Translations under genes and position numbers: made by a program
The notes under the pieces: generated by a model
What the model was told of the DNA's origin: nothing
The model's database searches: none
What the model saw: the letters and a program-made list of their open reading frames with translations, nothing else
Assembly (NCBI GenBank): GCA_020692205.1
Contig: JAIMKV010000004.1
Span: forward strand, 62,001-126,000
DNA length: 64,000 nt
Source of the DNA: Myxosarcina sp. GA_180221_E-2-1-MAG-40_15
Lineage (GTDB): Bacteria; Cyanobacteriota; Cyanobacteriia; Cyanobacteriales; Xenococcaceae
Reading direction: 5' to 3'
Part shown: in pieces, positions 17,987 through 26,120 of the stretch
How positions within the stretch are numbered: the stretch's first letter is position 1
Layout: each line of letters begins with the position of its first letter

Positions 17987-20746
17987 ATGAATCATGTAAA
18001 ACCAAATTTAGCAAAAACAGAAATTATTAAACAGTTAGGCTATTTTCCAGCCTTTTTAATTCCCGCAATCAACTCCTCGCTAATTTACCGTAGCCTAGCC
18101 CAGCAAACTTTGTTTGCCTATATTAATAATCCTTTGCCTGCCCAATTTAAAGAAAAGCTATTTATCATCCTTTCCCGCTATTTTGGAATTAGTTATTTTA
18201 CCATCTGTCATAGTTGTACTTTGCGATCGCTAGGAATATCCCCAGCAGAAATATTAGAACTTGAGAAAATTAAATATCCACAAACAGAAATAGAGGTTGC
18301 AGCAGATCTTCAAATACTAAGTCGTCAATGGCATCGAGAAAAAGACTGGCAAAATAATCTTCAGCTGGAAGCAAGTTTGCTGCGATGCTGTAGCCTAATT
18401 TTTTTGCAGCCAGAACGAACGACTAGTTTGTCTGCTGAATTAAAAGAGTTATTAGGAATAGTTTATTATCATTATTTAGTTGTTCTATTAGGCTACATAA
18501 AGCTATGTCATCAATGGCTGCTAAGCAATCCAGATATTTCTCATCAACAGGATCGTCGCTCCCAACTGCATCTTGGATCACTGTTATTAGAAGAAATTAG
18601 ACTTGCCCAGTTTTTTACAGCTCAAGTAAAATCGGTAATTCAATTAGAAACTATTCTTCCCTCAGCCACAGTGTCGCAGAATAGTTTATTAACCCAAATA
18701 AAAAATCATCAGCTATCAATTGAAGCTTATTTTCCCCAGCTGAAACATCAAACTCTTACTGCTTGTTTAGCAAATGCGCCCTTTCCAGTTATGATTCACA
18801 GCCGCTCAGGGCAAATTGTTCATCTCAATCGAAATTGGTTAGAAGCAACAGGTTACGATGCGCCAGAAATAGCTACGATCAGCGAGTGGAATCAGAAGGC
18901 TGAGGTTAAACAGCGCGAAATTGTCAGGCTACCAGCAGTAACTTCTGAAAAATTATTGAGAAAGTATGTTACTCCCGCACATCAAACAGCGATCGAAACC
19001 ACCGCCTCGCTGCAACAGATTATTAATTCCTTAATCGATCTCGCTCCCAGTACAGCCAAAATTAAAACTGCTCACCAACCTGCGGATACGATTCGTAGCG
19101 AAGTCACTATTTCTACTAAAAGCGGCGAACGGCTTTTTTGGGAATTATATTCAGCAGCATTACGTCTTGACCAGTGTGAGGAAGAATTAACTATTTCTAT
19201 TGCCAAAGATATTACCGATGTTGTCCAACACGAAACTAAATTAGCCGAATTAGAAGCCAAACTGAGATTAGTTTTAGAAGCAACTAAGACTGGTAACTGG
19301 AGTTGGAATTTAGCGACTAATCAGGTTGATATTTGTCATCGAAGTCGTACTATTCTAGGCTTAAATGACTTTGATGGCAGTTATGCTAGTTTTTTGCAAA
19401 CAATTCACCCTAACGAAAGAGAATCCGTAGATTTAGAGACAGCCAGGGTAATTCAAGCCAATCAAGATTTGGATTTAAAATATCGTATTATCAAATCTAA
19501 CCAAGAAATTGCTCGGATTCATACTAAAGGCAAACTACACTACAACTCTCAAGGGCAGCCAATTCGCCTCACTGGGGTAGTTACCGATGTTACCGTACCA
19601 GAACTAGAGAGGAAAAGAAAATCCTATACTCATGGTGTCAGTATAAATCAGCCTTTTGTGGAGCAAAACACTGCGCAATCTCTCGAAAAGTTAGAAACTG
19701 TAATTAATTTGCTTCCTTACTATCTTTTCGTAGTAGACATTAAGACTCAAAACATCTCTTTAATCAATTCTGGATTGGCTCGAAGCCTATATCTGTCTGA
19801 TTATGAAGCTACTGGCAAAACCCTCGCCGAATGTTTTTCACCAGAATATGTCAAACAGATTGCTTGGCAACATCAACAGGCAATCACCAATAAACAAGTG
19901 CTGCACATCCAAGAAGAGGTAACACTACCTGATGGAATTCATTATTTTGATACGGTAATTACTCCTCTGTATGATCATCAAGGCAAAATTTATGCTTTGC
20001 TCCACACTTCTAGCGATATCCCTGACTTAGCTGCTACTCAGGAGGCTCTTTCCCAACGTACCCTACAGTTGGAAGCAGCCAATCGAGAATTGGAATCTTT
20101 TTCCTATTCTGTATCCCACGATTTGCAAGCACCTTTGAGGGTGATCAACGGTTTTAGCCAAGTGCTATGGGAAAACTATCAGCCCAATTTAGACGATCGC
20201 GGTAGGCACTATCTACAAAGAATCCAGGCAAACAGCAAGCGCATGAGCGATTTAATAGATGCTCTGTTGCAGTTATCGCGGGTAACTCGCAGCCAGATGA
20301 ATTCGGTTAATGTTAATTTAAGTGCGATCGCCTTAGATATTGTTGAAGAATTACGGGTCGATCACCCCAAACGCCAAGTAGAGGTAACGGTTACTCCCAA
20401 CCTACAAACTAAAGGAGATCCTCAGCTATTGAGGATTGTCTTGAGTAATTTACTCAATAATGCCTGGAAATATACCTCCAAGCGATCGCAGGCAAAAATT
20501 GAGTTTGGTCTTTTCAGCCAAAATAAGCGTCAATCAACCTATTTTCTGCGGGATAATGGCGCAGGATTTGACTTAGAGTATGCAGATAAATTATTTACTG
20601 CTTTTCAACGACTTCACTCTCATGCTGAGTTTCCCGGTACAGGCATTGGACTAGCCACCGTACAGCGCATTATTTACCGTCATGGTGGCAAAGTTTGGGC
20701 AGAGGGAGAATGCGATCGTGGGGCAACAATCTATTTTTCGCTTTAA
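17987..20746 (+). CDS. Multi-PAS sensor histidine kinase with AhpD-like N-terminal domain
   Basis: A soluble-looking 919-residue hybrid. Residues about 40-100 resemble an AhpD/carboxymuconolactone-decarboxylase unit (FIILSRYFGISYFTICHSC then LRSLGIS), with the redox-type CxxC at Cys74/Cys77. A linker follows, then PAS-like regions near 250-300, 420-535 (ending RLTGVVTDVT, a PAC motif) and 560-675. The HisKA domain has the phosphoacceptor His711 in SYSVSHDLQAPLRVI, and the catalytic domain shows LSNLLNNAWKYT (N box), DNGAGFD and GTGIGLATVQRII. The sequence around His711 belongs to the phytochrome-like HisKA group. No receiver gene is adjacent. No membrane segment is evident, so it should sense something in the cytosol; a thiol or peroxide signal is inference. 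Confidence 0.85.
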   Translation: MNHVKPNLAKTEIIKQLGYFPAFLIPAINSSLIYRSLAQQTLFAYINNPLPAQFKEKLFIILSRYFGISYFTICHSCTLRSLGISPAEILELEKIKYPQTEIEVAADLQILSRQWHREKDWQNNLQLEASLLRCCSLIFLQPERTTSLSAELKELLGIVYYHYLVVLLGYIKLCHQWLLSNPDISHQQDRRSQLHLGSLLLEEIRLAQFFTAQVKSVIQLETILPSATVSQNSLLTQIKNHQLSIEAYFPQLKHQTLTACLANAPFPVMIHSRSGQIVHLNRNWLEATGYDAPEIATISEWNQKAEVKQREIVRLPAVTSEKLLRKYVTPAHQTAIETTASLQQIINSLIDLAPSTAKIKTAHQPADTIRSEVTISTKSGERLFWELYSAALRLDQCEEELTISIAKDITDVVQHETKLAELEAKLRLVLEATKTGNWSWNLATNQVDICHRSRTILGLNDFDGSYASFLQTIHPNERESVDLETARVIQANQDLDLKYRIIKSNQEIARIHTKGKLHYNSQGQPIRLTGVVTDVTVPELERKRKSYTHGVSINQPFVEQNTAQSLEKLETVINLLPYYLFVVDIKTQNISLINSGLARSLYLSDYEATGKTLAECFSPEYVKQIAWQHQQAITNKQVLHIQEEVTLPDGIHYFDTVITPLYDHQGKIYALLHTSSDIPDLAATQEALSQRTLQLEAANRELESFSYSVSHDLQAPLRVINGFSQVLWENYQPNLDDRGRHYLQRIQANSKRMSDLIDALLQLSRVTRSQMNSVNVNLSAIALDIVEELRVDHPKRQVEVTVTPNLQTKGDPQLLRIVLSNLLNNAWKYTSKRSQAKIEFGLFSQNKRQSTYFLRDNGAGFDLEYADKLFTAFQRLHSHAEFPGTGIGLATVQRIIYRHGGKVWAEGECDRGATIYFSL

Positions 20747-20991
20747 AATTGTAAAATTGTGCCAATTAGTCTGATTGAGGATCTAGAATCCGAATCGGTA
20801 AGGCGATCGCTCTTTAAGCAGCTAAAAAAGCCATGACTTCAAAGACAAGTCTAATTTTTACGCTTAACTATAAATTTAAGTAACATTCTGATCTGTTTCG
20901 CCGATTTAATCCGCGTAAATTGAATTTGTAGTCTAAAATTTTTAATAAATATAGATAAATATAAAGTTTTATTAAAAGAGGGTTTTAATTT

Positions 20992-22479
20992 ATGTACATC
21001 GTGCAGATTGCCTCTGAATGCGCTCCTGTAATTAAAGCGGGCGGATTAGGGGATGTTGTCTACGGATTGAGCAGAGAATTAGAAAATCGCCAACACTGCG
21101 TCGAGCTAATTCTGCCCATGTATGACTGCATGAGATATGACCATATTTGGGGCTTGCACGATGCCTATCTCGATCTTGGTGTACCTTGGTATGGCGGGGA
21201 AATCAAATGTGATGTTTTTTGTGGCTGGGTACATGGTAGGCTTTGTTTCTTTATTCAACCAAAAAGCCAAGACCAATTTTTTAATCGGGGTTATGTCTAT
21301 GGCGGTAGCGACGATCCCATGCGGTTTGCTTTCTTTAGTAAAGCAGCCATGGAATTCTTGCTTAAAAGCAACAAACGTCCCGACATTATTCATTGCCATG
21401 ATTGGCAAACTGGCTTAGTTCCCGTAATGCTCTACGAGATGTACCAGTACTACGGAATGGAACGTCAAAGAGTTTGCTACACTATTCACAACTTCAGACA
21501 TCAAGGCAATTGCGGTAACGAAGTTTTAGAGGCGACAGGTTTAAACCGACCAGAATATTATTTTGATTATTCTCGTTTACAAGATAACTTTAATCCTTTT
21601 GCGCTTAACCTGATGAAAGGAGGAATTGTTTATTCCAACTATATTAATACTGTTTCTCCCCACCATGCCTGGGAAGCTCGTTTTACCGATGTAGGGTATG
21701 GTTTGGGTCATACCCTAGCAATCCATCAGGATAAATTTAGTGGAATCCTCAATGGTGTAGATTACAAGCTATGGAATCCAGAGCTAGATGAACTGATTCC
21801 TTTTCAGTACAGCTTAGACAAGCCTGAAAACAAAGCTAAGAATAAACAAGCGCTGCGTGAAACACTGCTGCTGCAAAATGCCGAAAAACCGATAATTGCT
21901 TATATTGGTCGTTTAGATGAGCAAAAGGGAGTACATTTAGTACACCATGCTATTTATTATGCTCTTGATCGCAATGCCCAGTTTGTGCTGTTGGGTTCGG
22001 GAACTTCGCCTGAGGTGAATCACAAATTCCTCCACGAAAAATATTTTCTCAACGATAATCCCGACGTACATCTAGAGATTGGTTTTAATGAAGAATTAGC
22101 CCACCTTATTTATGCAGGGGCAGACATGATCATTGTCCCCAGTAACTTTGAACCCTGTGGCTTAACCCAGTTAATTAGCCTAAAATACGGCACTGTGCCT
22201 ATTGTTAGAGGAGTAGGCGGTTTGCTCAGTACTGTCTTTGACCGCGACTATGATCAAGATCACGCCCCCGAAAAGCGTAATGGCTATGTTTTTTATCAAA
22301 TGGATCATCATGCTTTAGAATCGGCGATGGAAAGAGCGCTCGGGCTGTATTACGAATATCCTAAAGAATTTGAGCAATTAATCCAGCAAGGCATGGAATA
22401 TGACTATTCTTGGAAAAGTGCGGGGTCACAGTATCTCAATGTTTATGAACATATTAAATATAAACCAGCTATTAGCTAG
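20992..22479 (+). CDS. glgA2: Glycogen/starch synthase, GlgA2 type
   Basis: A GT5 ADP-glucose:alpha-1,4-glucan glucosyltransferase that elongates glycogen. The 495 residues begin YIVQIASECAPVIKAGGLGDVVYGLSREL, whose KAGGLGD binds ADP-glucose. The C-terminal GT-B half has IAYIGRLDEQKG, PSNFEPCGLTQLISLKYG (E-x7-E type) and RGVGGLLSTVFD. The beginning and the RNGYVFYQ region match the GlgA2 class (sll0945-like in Synechocystis) rather than GlgA1, from memory of those sequences. The ribosome-binding site is AAGAGGG just before the ATG. It overlaps the convergent M28 peptidase gene by four bases at the stop codons. No other glycogen genes are adjacent. Confidence 0.93.
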   Translation: MYIVQIASECAPVIKAGGLGDVVYGLSRELENRQHCVELILPMYDCMRYDHIWGLHDAYLDLGVPWYGGEIKCDVFCGWVHGRLCFFIQPKSQDQFFNRGYVYGGSDDPMRFAFFSKAAMEFLLKSNKRPDIIHCHDWQTGLVPVMLYEMYQYYGMERQRVCYTIHNFRHQGNCGNEVLEATGLNRPEYYFDYSRLQDNFNPFALNLMKGGIVYSNYINTVSPHHAWEARFTDVGYGLGHTLAIHQDKFSGILNGVDYKLWNPELDELIPFQYSLDKPENKAKNKQALRETLLLQNAEKPIIAYIGRLDEQKGVHLVHHAIYYALDRNAQFVLLGSGTSPEVNHKFLHEKYFLNDNPDVHLEIGFNEELAHLIYAGADMIIVPSNFEPCGLTQLISLKYGTVPIVRGVGGLLSTVFDRDYDQDHAPEKRNGYVFYQMDHHALESAMERALGLYYEYPKEFEQLIQQGMEYDYSWKSAGSQYLNVYEHIKYKPAIS

Positions 22480-23339
22480 CTGAGGGTTCTCAAAGCTGCG
22501 ATTAAACTTTGACAAGTATTAGTTAAAAAATCTAAATCCAGAGTTTCAATTGTATCGCTAGCCTGATGATAATGAGGATTACGTAGCATTGCCGTGTCAG
22601 TTACCATAATGGCGCGGTATTTTTGTTGCCAAAACGGAAGATGATCGCTAAACCCAGTAATCGGCAGCAGCTTGCCAGCGCTAGGATCAGGCAACACTTC
22701 AATCGGCGTACCGTTTCGTTTCATCTGCCGACTAAAATGAATTAAATCGGGAATTGCGACTAAGTTACCGACTAAGGCAATAAAGTCAGCGCGATCACTA
22801 TAAAATCGCTTGATAATATCAGGATAAGTTTGAGAACCTTCAGCCTGATCACGATAGCCTAACATTTCTAGCGACAGCATTAACCTTAATTTCTGTTTAG
22901 CTTGTTTAAGTTGTTGAGCATAAGCCGTACTCCCTAGCAAGCCATATTCTTCGAGATCGAAAGCAACCAGACGTACAGGATATTTTAGGGGACTAATCGC
23001 TAAAACTGCTGCTAACTCTAACAAAACAGCCACTCCCGTAGCATTATCATCTGCCCCAGGAGTTCCAGGTACAGCATCATAATGTGCGCCAATAATGATC
23101 GGCGGTAAATCCGATTGGCAGTCCAAATTAAGATTAAGAATTAAGTTCTGATGGACTTTCCCATTAAATTCAAACTCATGGTTTGCTACCTGTCCCCATT
23201 GTGATAAAGATTCGCGGATATATTCCCGCACCAAAAAATGCCCTCCAGAAGCCAAATAAGGATCTCGCTCTCGCACAATTTGGCTTAAATGAGCCTGAAG
23301 TTGTTGTTTCAATTCAGTCGTTGCTGGTTGATTGTTCAT
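22476..23339 (-). CDS. M28-family zinc peptidase
   Basis: A co-catalytic zinc exopeptidase-like protein (aminopeptidase or glutaminyl-cyclase branch), 287 residues. Metal ligands are visible: His86 in IIGAHYDAVPG, Asp98 in GADDNATG, the Glu pair in DLEEYGLLGS and the His in NPHYHQASDT; the second Asp ligand is probably in the FIALVGN region. It has no signal peptide, so it is likely cytosolic. Substrate unknown. It is convergent and overlapping with glgA2. Confidence 0.9.
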   Translation of the reverse strand: MNNQPATTELKQQLQAHLSQIVRERDPYLASGGHFLVREYIRESLSQWGQVANHEFEFNGKVHQNLILNLNLDCQSDLPPIIIGAHYDAVPGTPGADDNATGVAVLLELAAVLAISPLKYPVRLVAFDLEEYGLLGSTAYAQQLKQAKQKLRLMLSLEMLGYRDQAEGSQTYPDIIKRFYSDRADFIALVGNLVAIPDLIHFSRQMKRNGTPIEVLPDPSAGKLLPITGFSDHLPFWQQKYRAIMVTDTAMLRNPHYHQASDTIETLDLDFLTNTCQSLIAALRTLS

Positions 23340-23372
23340 GTTTGATCGATTTTTAAATCTGAGGATATGCGA

Positions 23373-23519
23373 TTAGTCTTCACTTTGATTATTTTGTTCA
23401 ATTACGTCTTGAGGTAATATTGGACTAGCTAATTGCGCCTGACAATTGGCGATCGCAGCTAAATTGATCAAATGATCTTCAATACCAGAATTTACCAAAA
23501 CATCAGCTAGATCTATTCC
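23373..23519 (-). pseudogene. Possible remnant of a C-terminal coding region
   Basis: Read on the minus strand from just after a TGA at 23520-23522 there is an open frame of 48 codons, beginning GIDLADVLVNSGIEDHLINL and ending VIEQNNQSED-stop. The composition and a HIP1 site in frame look like real protein, but there is no ATG start. It may be the decayed tail of a gene once located between the M28 and hypothetical genes. I do not recognise a family. Confidence 0.3.
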
Positions 23520-23588
23520 TCAATGATTAAATTCTTGGTGCGGCAAAAATAGTACAATAATATTGAATTTTTCAGATTTTTACTTAAA

Positions 23589-24188
23589 ATGACAAAAACT
23601 CCAGCAGTTGCTCATTTTGTGGCAGTCAGCGATCTTTCTAAGCCAGCAGCAGAGCAAGAAGGTATTTTGGTTGAAGTATCAGGAACAGGAGATACTAAGA
23701 AAAATCGTGCCAAAGCTTTAGATATTGTGCAAGAGATGTGGGAAAAAGAAGAGATCGATCTCAATCGTTTTCCCGACGGGTTAACCCCAGAACACATTTT
23801 TTATGTACCCTCAGATAGTCCTCAAGTAAAATCTAGTCAAGCCGTGTCAGATAGTTCAGATAGTCAGGAATTGTTGCCCATTGTTCAGGGAGCGCAGGAA
23901 ATTATTCAGCTAACCAAGCTACAGCTGGAGGTTCAGGAAGCATCAGAACAAGCAGAACAATACATACCAATTATTAAAGTTGTCCTAGAGCGATCGCGTC
24001 CCTTAACTGCCGAAGAAAAAGAACTAGCTAAAGATAAAAAATACGGCAAAACTATTGAAAGGCTAGGCTCGATAGTCGCAGCTCAAGAAGAATTCCAGGA
24101 GACTTGTTCGGGTAATGGTAATTTGGTTTTAAATGCGATCGCTTGGCAGCTAAGCCAGGGGGCTGAACCCCAAGCAGAGAAAAATTAA
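23589..24188 (+). CDS. Conserved hypothetical protein (C-terminal part duplicated at 30.9 kb)
   Basis: 199 residues, no family recognised. The N-terminal part (about 1-75) looks like a compact alpha/beta domain (AHFVAVSDLSKPAAEQEGILVEV..KALDIVQEMWEKEEIDLNRFPDG). A Ser/Asp-rich linker (about 76-95) follows, then a mainly helical, charged C-terminal part (about 96-199). It is soluble, with no signal peptide. The last 79 codons are nearly identical to the truncated copy at 30910-31148. The neighbour downstream on the other strand is only a remnant of an MBL-fold gene, whereas the second copy sits next to the intact MBL gene. Confidence 0.75.
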   Translation: MTKTPAVAHFVAVSDLSKPAAEQEGILVEVSGTGDTKKNRAKALDIVQEMWEKEEIDLNRFPDGLTPEHIFYVPSDSPQVKSSQAVSDSSDSQELLPIVQGAQEIIQLTKLQLEVQEASEQAEQYIPIIKVVLERSRPLTAEEKELAKDKKYGKTIERLGSIVAAQEEFQETCSGNGNLVLNAIAWQLSQGAEPQAEKN

Positions 24189-24192
24189 TCAA
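23950..24192. repeat. Duplicated 243-base block, copy A
   Basis: Matches 30910-31152 at 239 of 243 positions by my alignment, no gaps. It covers the 3' end of the hypothetical gene. Similarity resumes, weaker, in 24193-24275 against 31190-31274. Confidence 0.9.
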
Positions 24193-24198
24193 TAAAGC

Positions 24199-24275
24199 TC
24201 ATGAAGTATAATTAAAAACTTTCACCAAAGTGCGATCGCCATTTAAATAAGATTTTTTTACCGTAAAGCGATCGC
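24199..24275 (-). pseudogene. Remnant of the 3' end of an MBL-fold gene
   Basis: In one frame the minus strand reads CDRFTVKKSYLNGDRTLVKV and then FNYTS-stop, the counterpart of the last 25 residues of the MBL protein at 31198-31974 (SDRFTVKKSYLNGDRTLVRV then LNYSS). The homology stops abruptly at the HIP1 octamer GCGATCGC (24268-24275), beyond which trehalase-like sequence begins. Confidence 0.8.
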
Positions 24276-24520
24276 AACCATTGCTTGTCTGGCCTAGATG
24301 CTTGAAGACGCGAGTTTTTTAGACTTTCGTAAACTTTCACAATTGCCGCAGTAAAGATTGACGGCTGCGATCGCGTCAAGAAATAGGTACGATTAGCATT
24401 AAGAATCATTCCATAATGTTCGATTTCATAAGCTAACTGAGCGACCATATTTTTAGCTAGGGTAATTTCTCCATCTTGCAACAATCCTAAAATAATAAAA
24501 TAACTGTCCCAACTATACAT
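24276..24520 (-). pseudogene. Internal fragment of a trehalase (GH37-like) gene
   Basis: The minus strand encodes MYSWDSYFIILGLLQDGEI, AKNMVAQLAYEIEHYGMILN, ANRTYFLTRSQPSIF and DKQWLR, the order found in the middle of alpha,alpha-trehalases (signature E-x-Y-x-W-D-x-Y-F, then G-NRTYYLSRSQPP). The N-terminal half with the PGGRF signature and the whole catalytic C-terminal half are missing. An ATG at 24541 makes it formally a 109-codon ORF that runs out of frame into the MBL remnant, but a functional enzyme is not possible. Confidence 0.8.
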
Positions 24521-24674
24521 TTTGTTACTAAGATTTGGCATTGCATATATTGTTTACTACAGACAAATCATTGAATAGCGCTCAAACATCTATACTTTAC
24601 TTTACAGTGAACCAACACTCTTAATCTTCTATTAAACTGAGCGTGTTTTTATGTATTGATCTACAAAAAGAGCT

Positions 24675-25526
24675 ATGGTCACAGATATACAAAACCAGTT
24701 TGTCAGTGACTCCAAAAATATTAACATGACTATTACCTGGACGACTTTTGCTATTCGCTTACTTGTGGGGTTTTTTCTCGCGGTGGGAATTGGCATTGAA
24801 AGACAATGGCTGAAAACCAGAGCGGTTTTAAAAACTAATGTACTGGTAACTCTGGGATCGGCAATGTTTGTCATGCTTTCGATTATGACTCCAGGAGACG
24901 CTAGCCCAACTAGAATTGCCGCCCAAATAGTCTCTGGAGTTGGTTTTTTGGGTGGTGGCGTAATTTTAAGAGAAGGAGCAAGTGTCAAAGGAATAAATAC
25001 CGCAGCCACTCTTTGGTGCGCAGCAGCAATCGGTTCACTAGTCGGTTCAGGGTTTTTAGTACAGGCTTATGTTAGTACTTTGGCAGTGGTTGGAGCTAAT
25101 TTACTATTACGACCTTTAGTAGAAGCCTTCAAACAGCAAGAAGATCGAGACGCTCCCTCGTTTTTAGATGATACGAAGCAAATGAATGATGCTATTAGTC
25201 CCTTATCTTCAATAGATTCTTTGGCATTAGCTACTTCAAAAAATTCTAATCGATATGATTGCCATTTATTGTGTTCTCTGGCAAAGGAGTCTCAAGTTTT
25301 AGAGTTAGTCCTAAAATTTGCTAGAGAACAAGAACTAGTTATAGTGGGAATGCAGAGTGAAAATCTTGATAATCGGACAAAAACTGGAGCAGTAGAAGTA
25401 GAAATTAAGATAAGCTTTGCTGCTCAAAGTTCTCAAGCCAATTTAGGCAACTTAAATGAAATTATTAGACTGCTTAAAACCGAAGCTCAAGTAAATTCAA
25501 TTAGCTGGCAGTCTTCACTAAAATAA
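24675..25526 (+). CDS. MgtC/SapB-family membrane protein
   Basis: 283 residues. The N-terminal half has the MgtC pattern: FAIRLLVGFFLAVGIGIERQ, LVTLGSAMFVMLS, RIAAQIVSGVGFLGGGVILRE, then VKGINTAATLWCAAAIGSLVG and a further helix, five membrane segments in all. The C-terminal cytosolic part (about 160-283) resembles the ACT-like tail of the longer members. Members take part in growth at low Mg2+ or phosphate balance; the exact role here is unknown. The start could also be the ATG at 24726, since the first 17 residues precede the first family motif. Confidence 0.9.
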   Translation: MVTDIQNQFVSDSKNINMTITWTTFAIRLLVGFFLAVGIGIERQWLKTRAVLKTNVLVTLGSAMFVMLSIMTPGDASPTRIAAQIVSGVGFLGGGVILREGASVKGINTAATLWCAAAIGSLVGSGFLVQAYVSTLAVVGANLLLRPLVEAFKQQEDRDAPSFLDDTKQMNDAISPLSSIDSLALATSKNSNRYDCHLLCSLAKESQVLELVLKFAREQELVIVGMQSENLDNRTKTGAVEVEIKISFAAQSSQANLGNLNEIIRLLKTEAQVNSISWQSSLK

Positions 25527-26120
25527 ACTTGTTGTCTTGATAGTGATGTAATTATTTTGTGTCGCAAACATCTACTCGTTGAGCAACAACTATAGCGATC
25601 GCTTGATAAGTCAGTAAAAACTAGATAAATCAATTCAAAGCATCTCTGCTATTAGGTTTTCGATAATCAGGAGCGGGTAATCTTCGTAAGTTTCTTGTTT
25701 TAAGTAAAACTTTGGTATTAAAATTAATCCATGGTTAATTCGCTTATATTAAGCTTTCATTGTGAATCTATTTTTTAATTTAGATCATTAAATGCTTAAC
25801 TGCCAGCTTTAACAATATAGGTTTGTATGATTACGAAGCCAAGAACCAGAAAATCCGATTTATCTTAAGCGAATTTGCGGTTGACTAAGCAGAATAATTA
25901 GAGATAGCTTTATGTAGTTGAAAAATTTTCTAAATTTTTTTAGTTTAAATGGCAATATTGCTTAGTTATTTTTGATTTAATTTATAATTTTTATTGCCTC
26001 GAATATCATCAATTATATTCAGCAAAATACTTGCTAAAAGTAAGATATATAATTTTACTTTTAGCAACTTGCGTTTGATTTCAAAATACAGTTACTTTGG
26101 CAAATACTTTTATCTAAATA
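25527..26120. other. 594-base AT-rich spacer
   Basis: No supported gene. A 34-codon open stretch without a start on the minus strand (25634-25735) has coding-like composition (LRRLPAPDYRKPNSRDALN) but is too short to call. The right end must carry the promoter of the binding-protein gene. Confidence 0.5.

Noticed and set aside
25634-25735. Minus-strand open stretch encoding LRRLPAPDYRKPNSRDALN-stop
   Set aside because: Coding-like but only 34 codons, no start codon and no recognised relative; could be a remnant but not supported enough to list.
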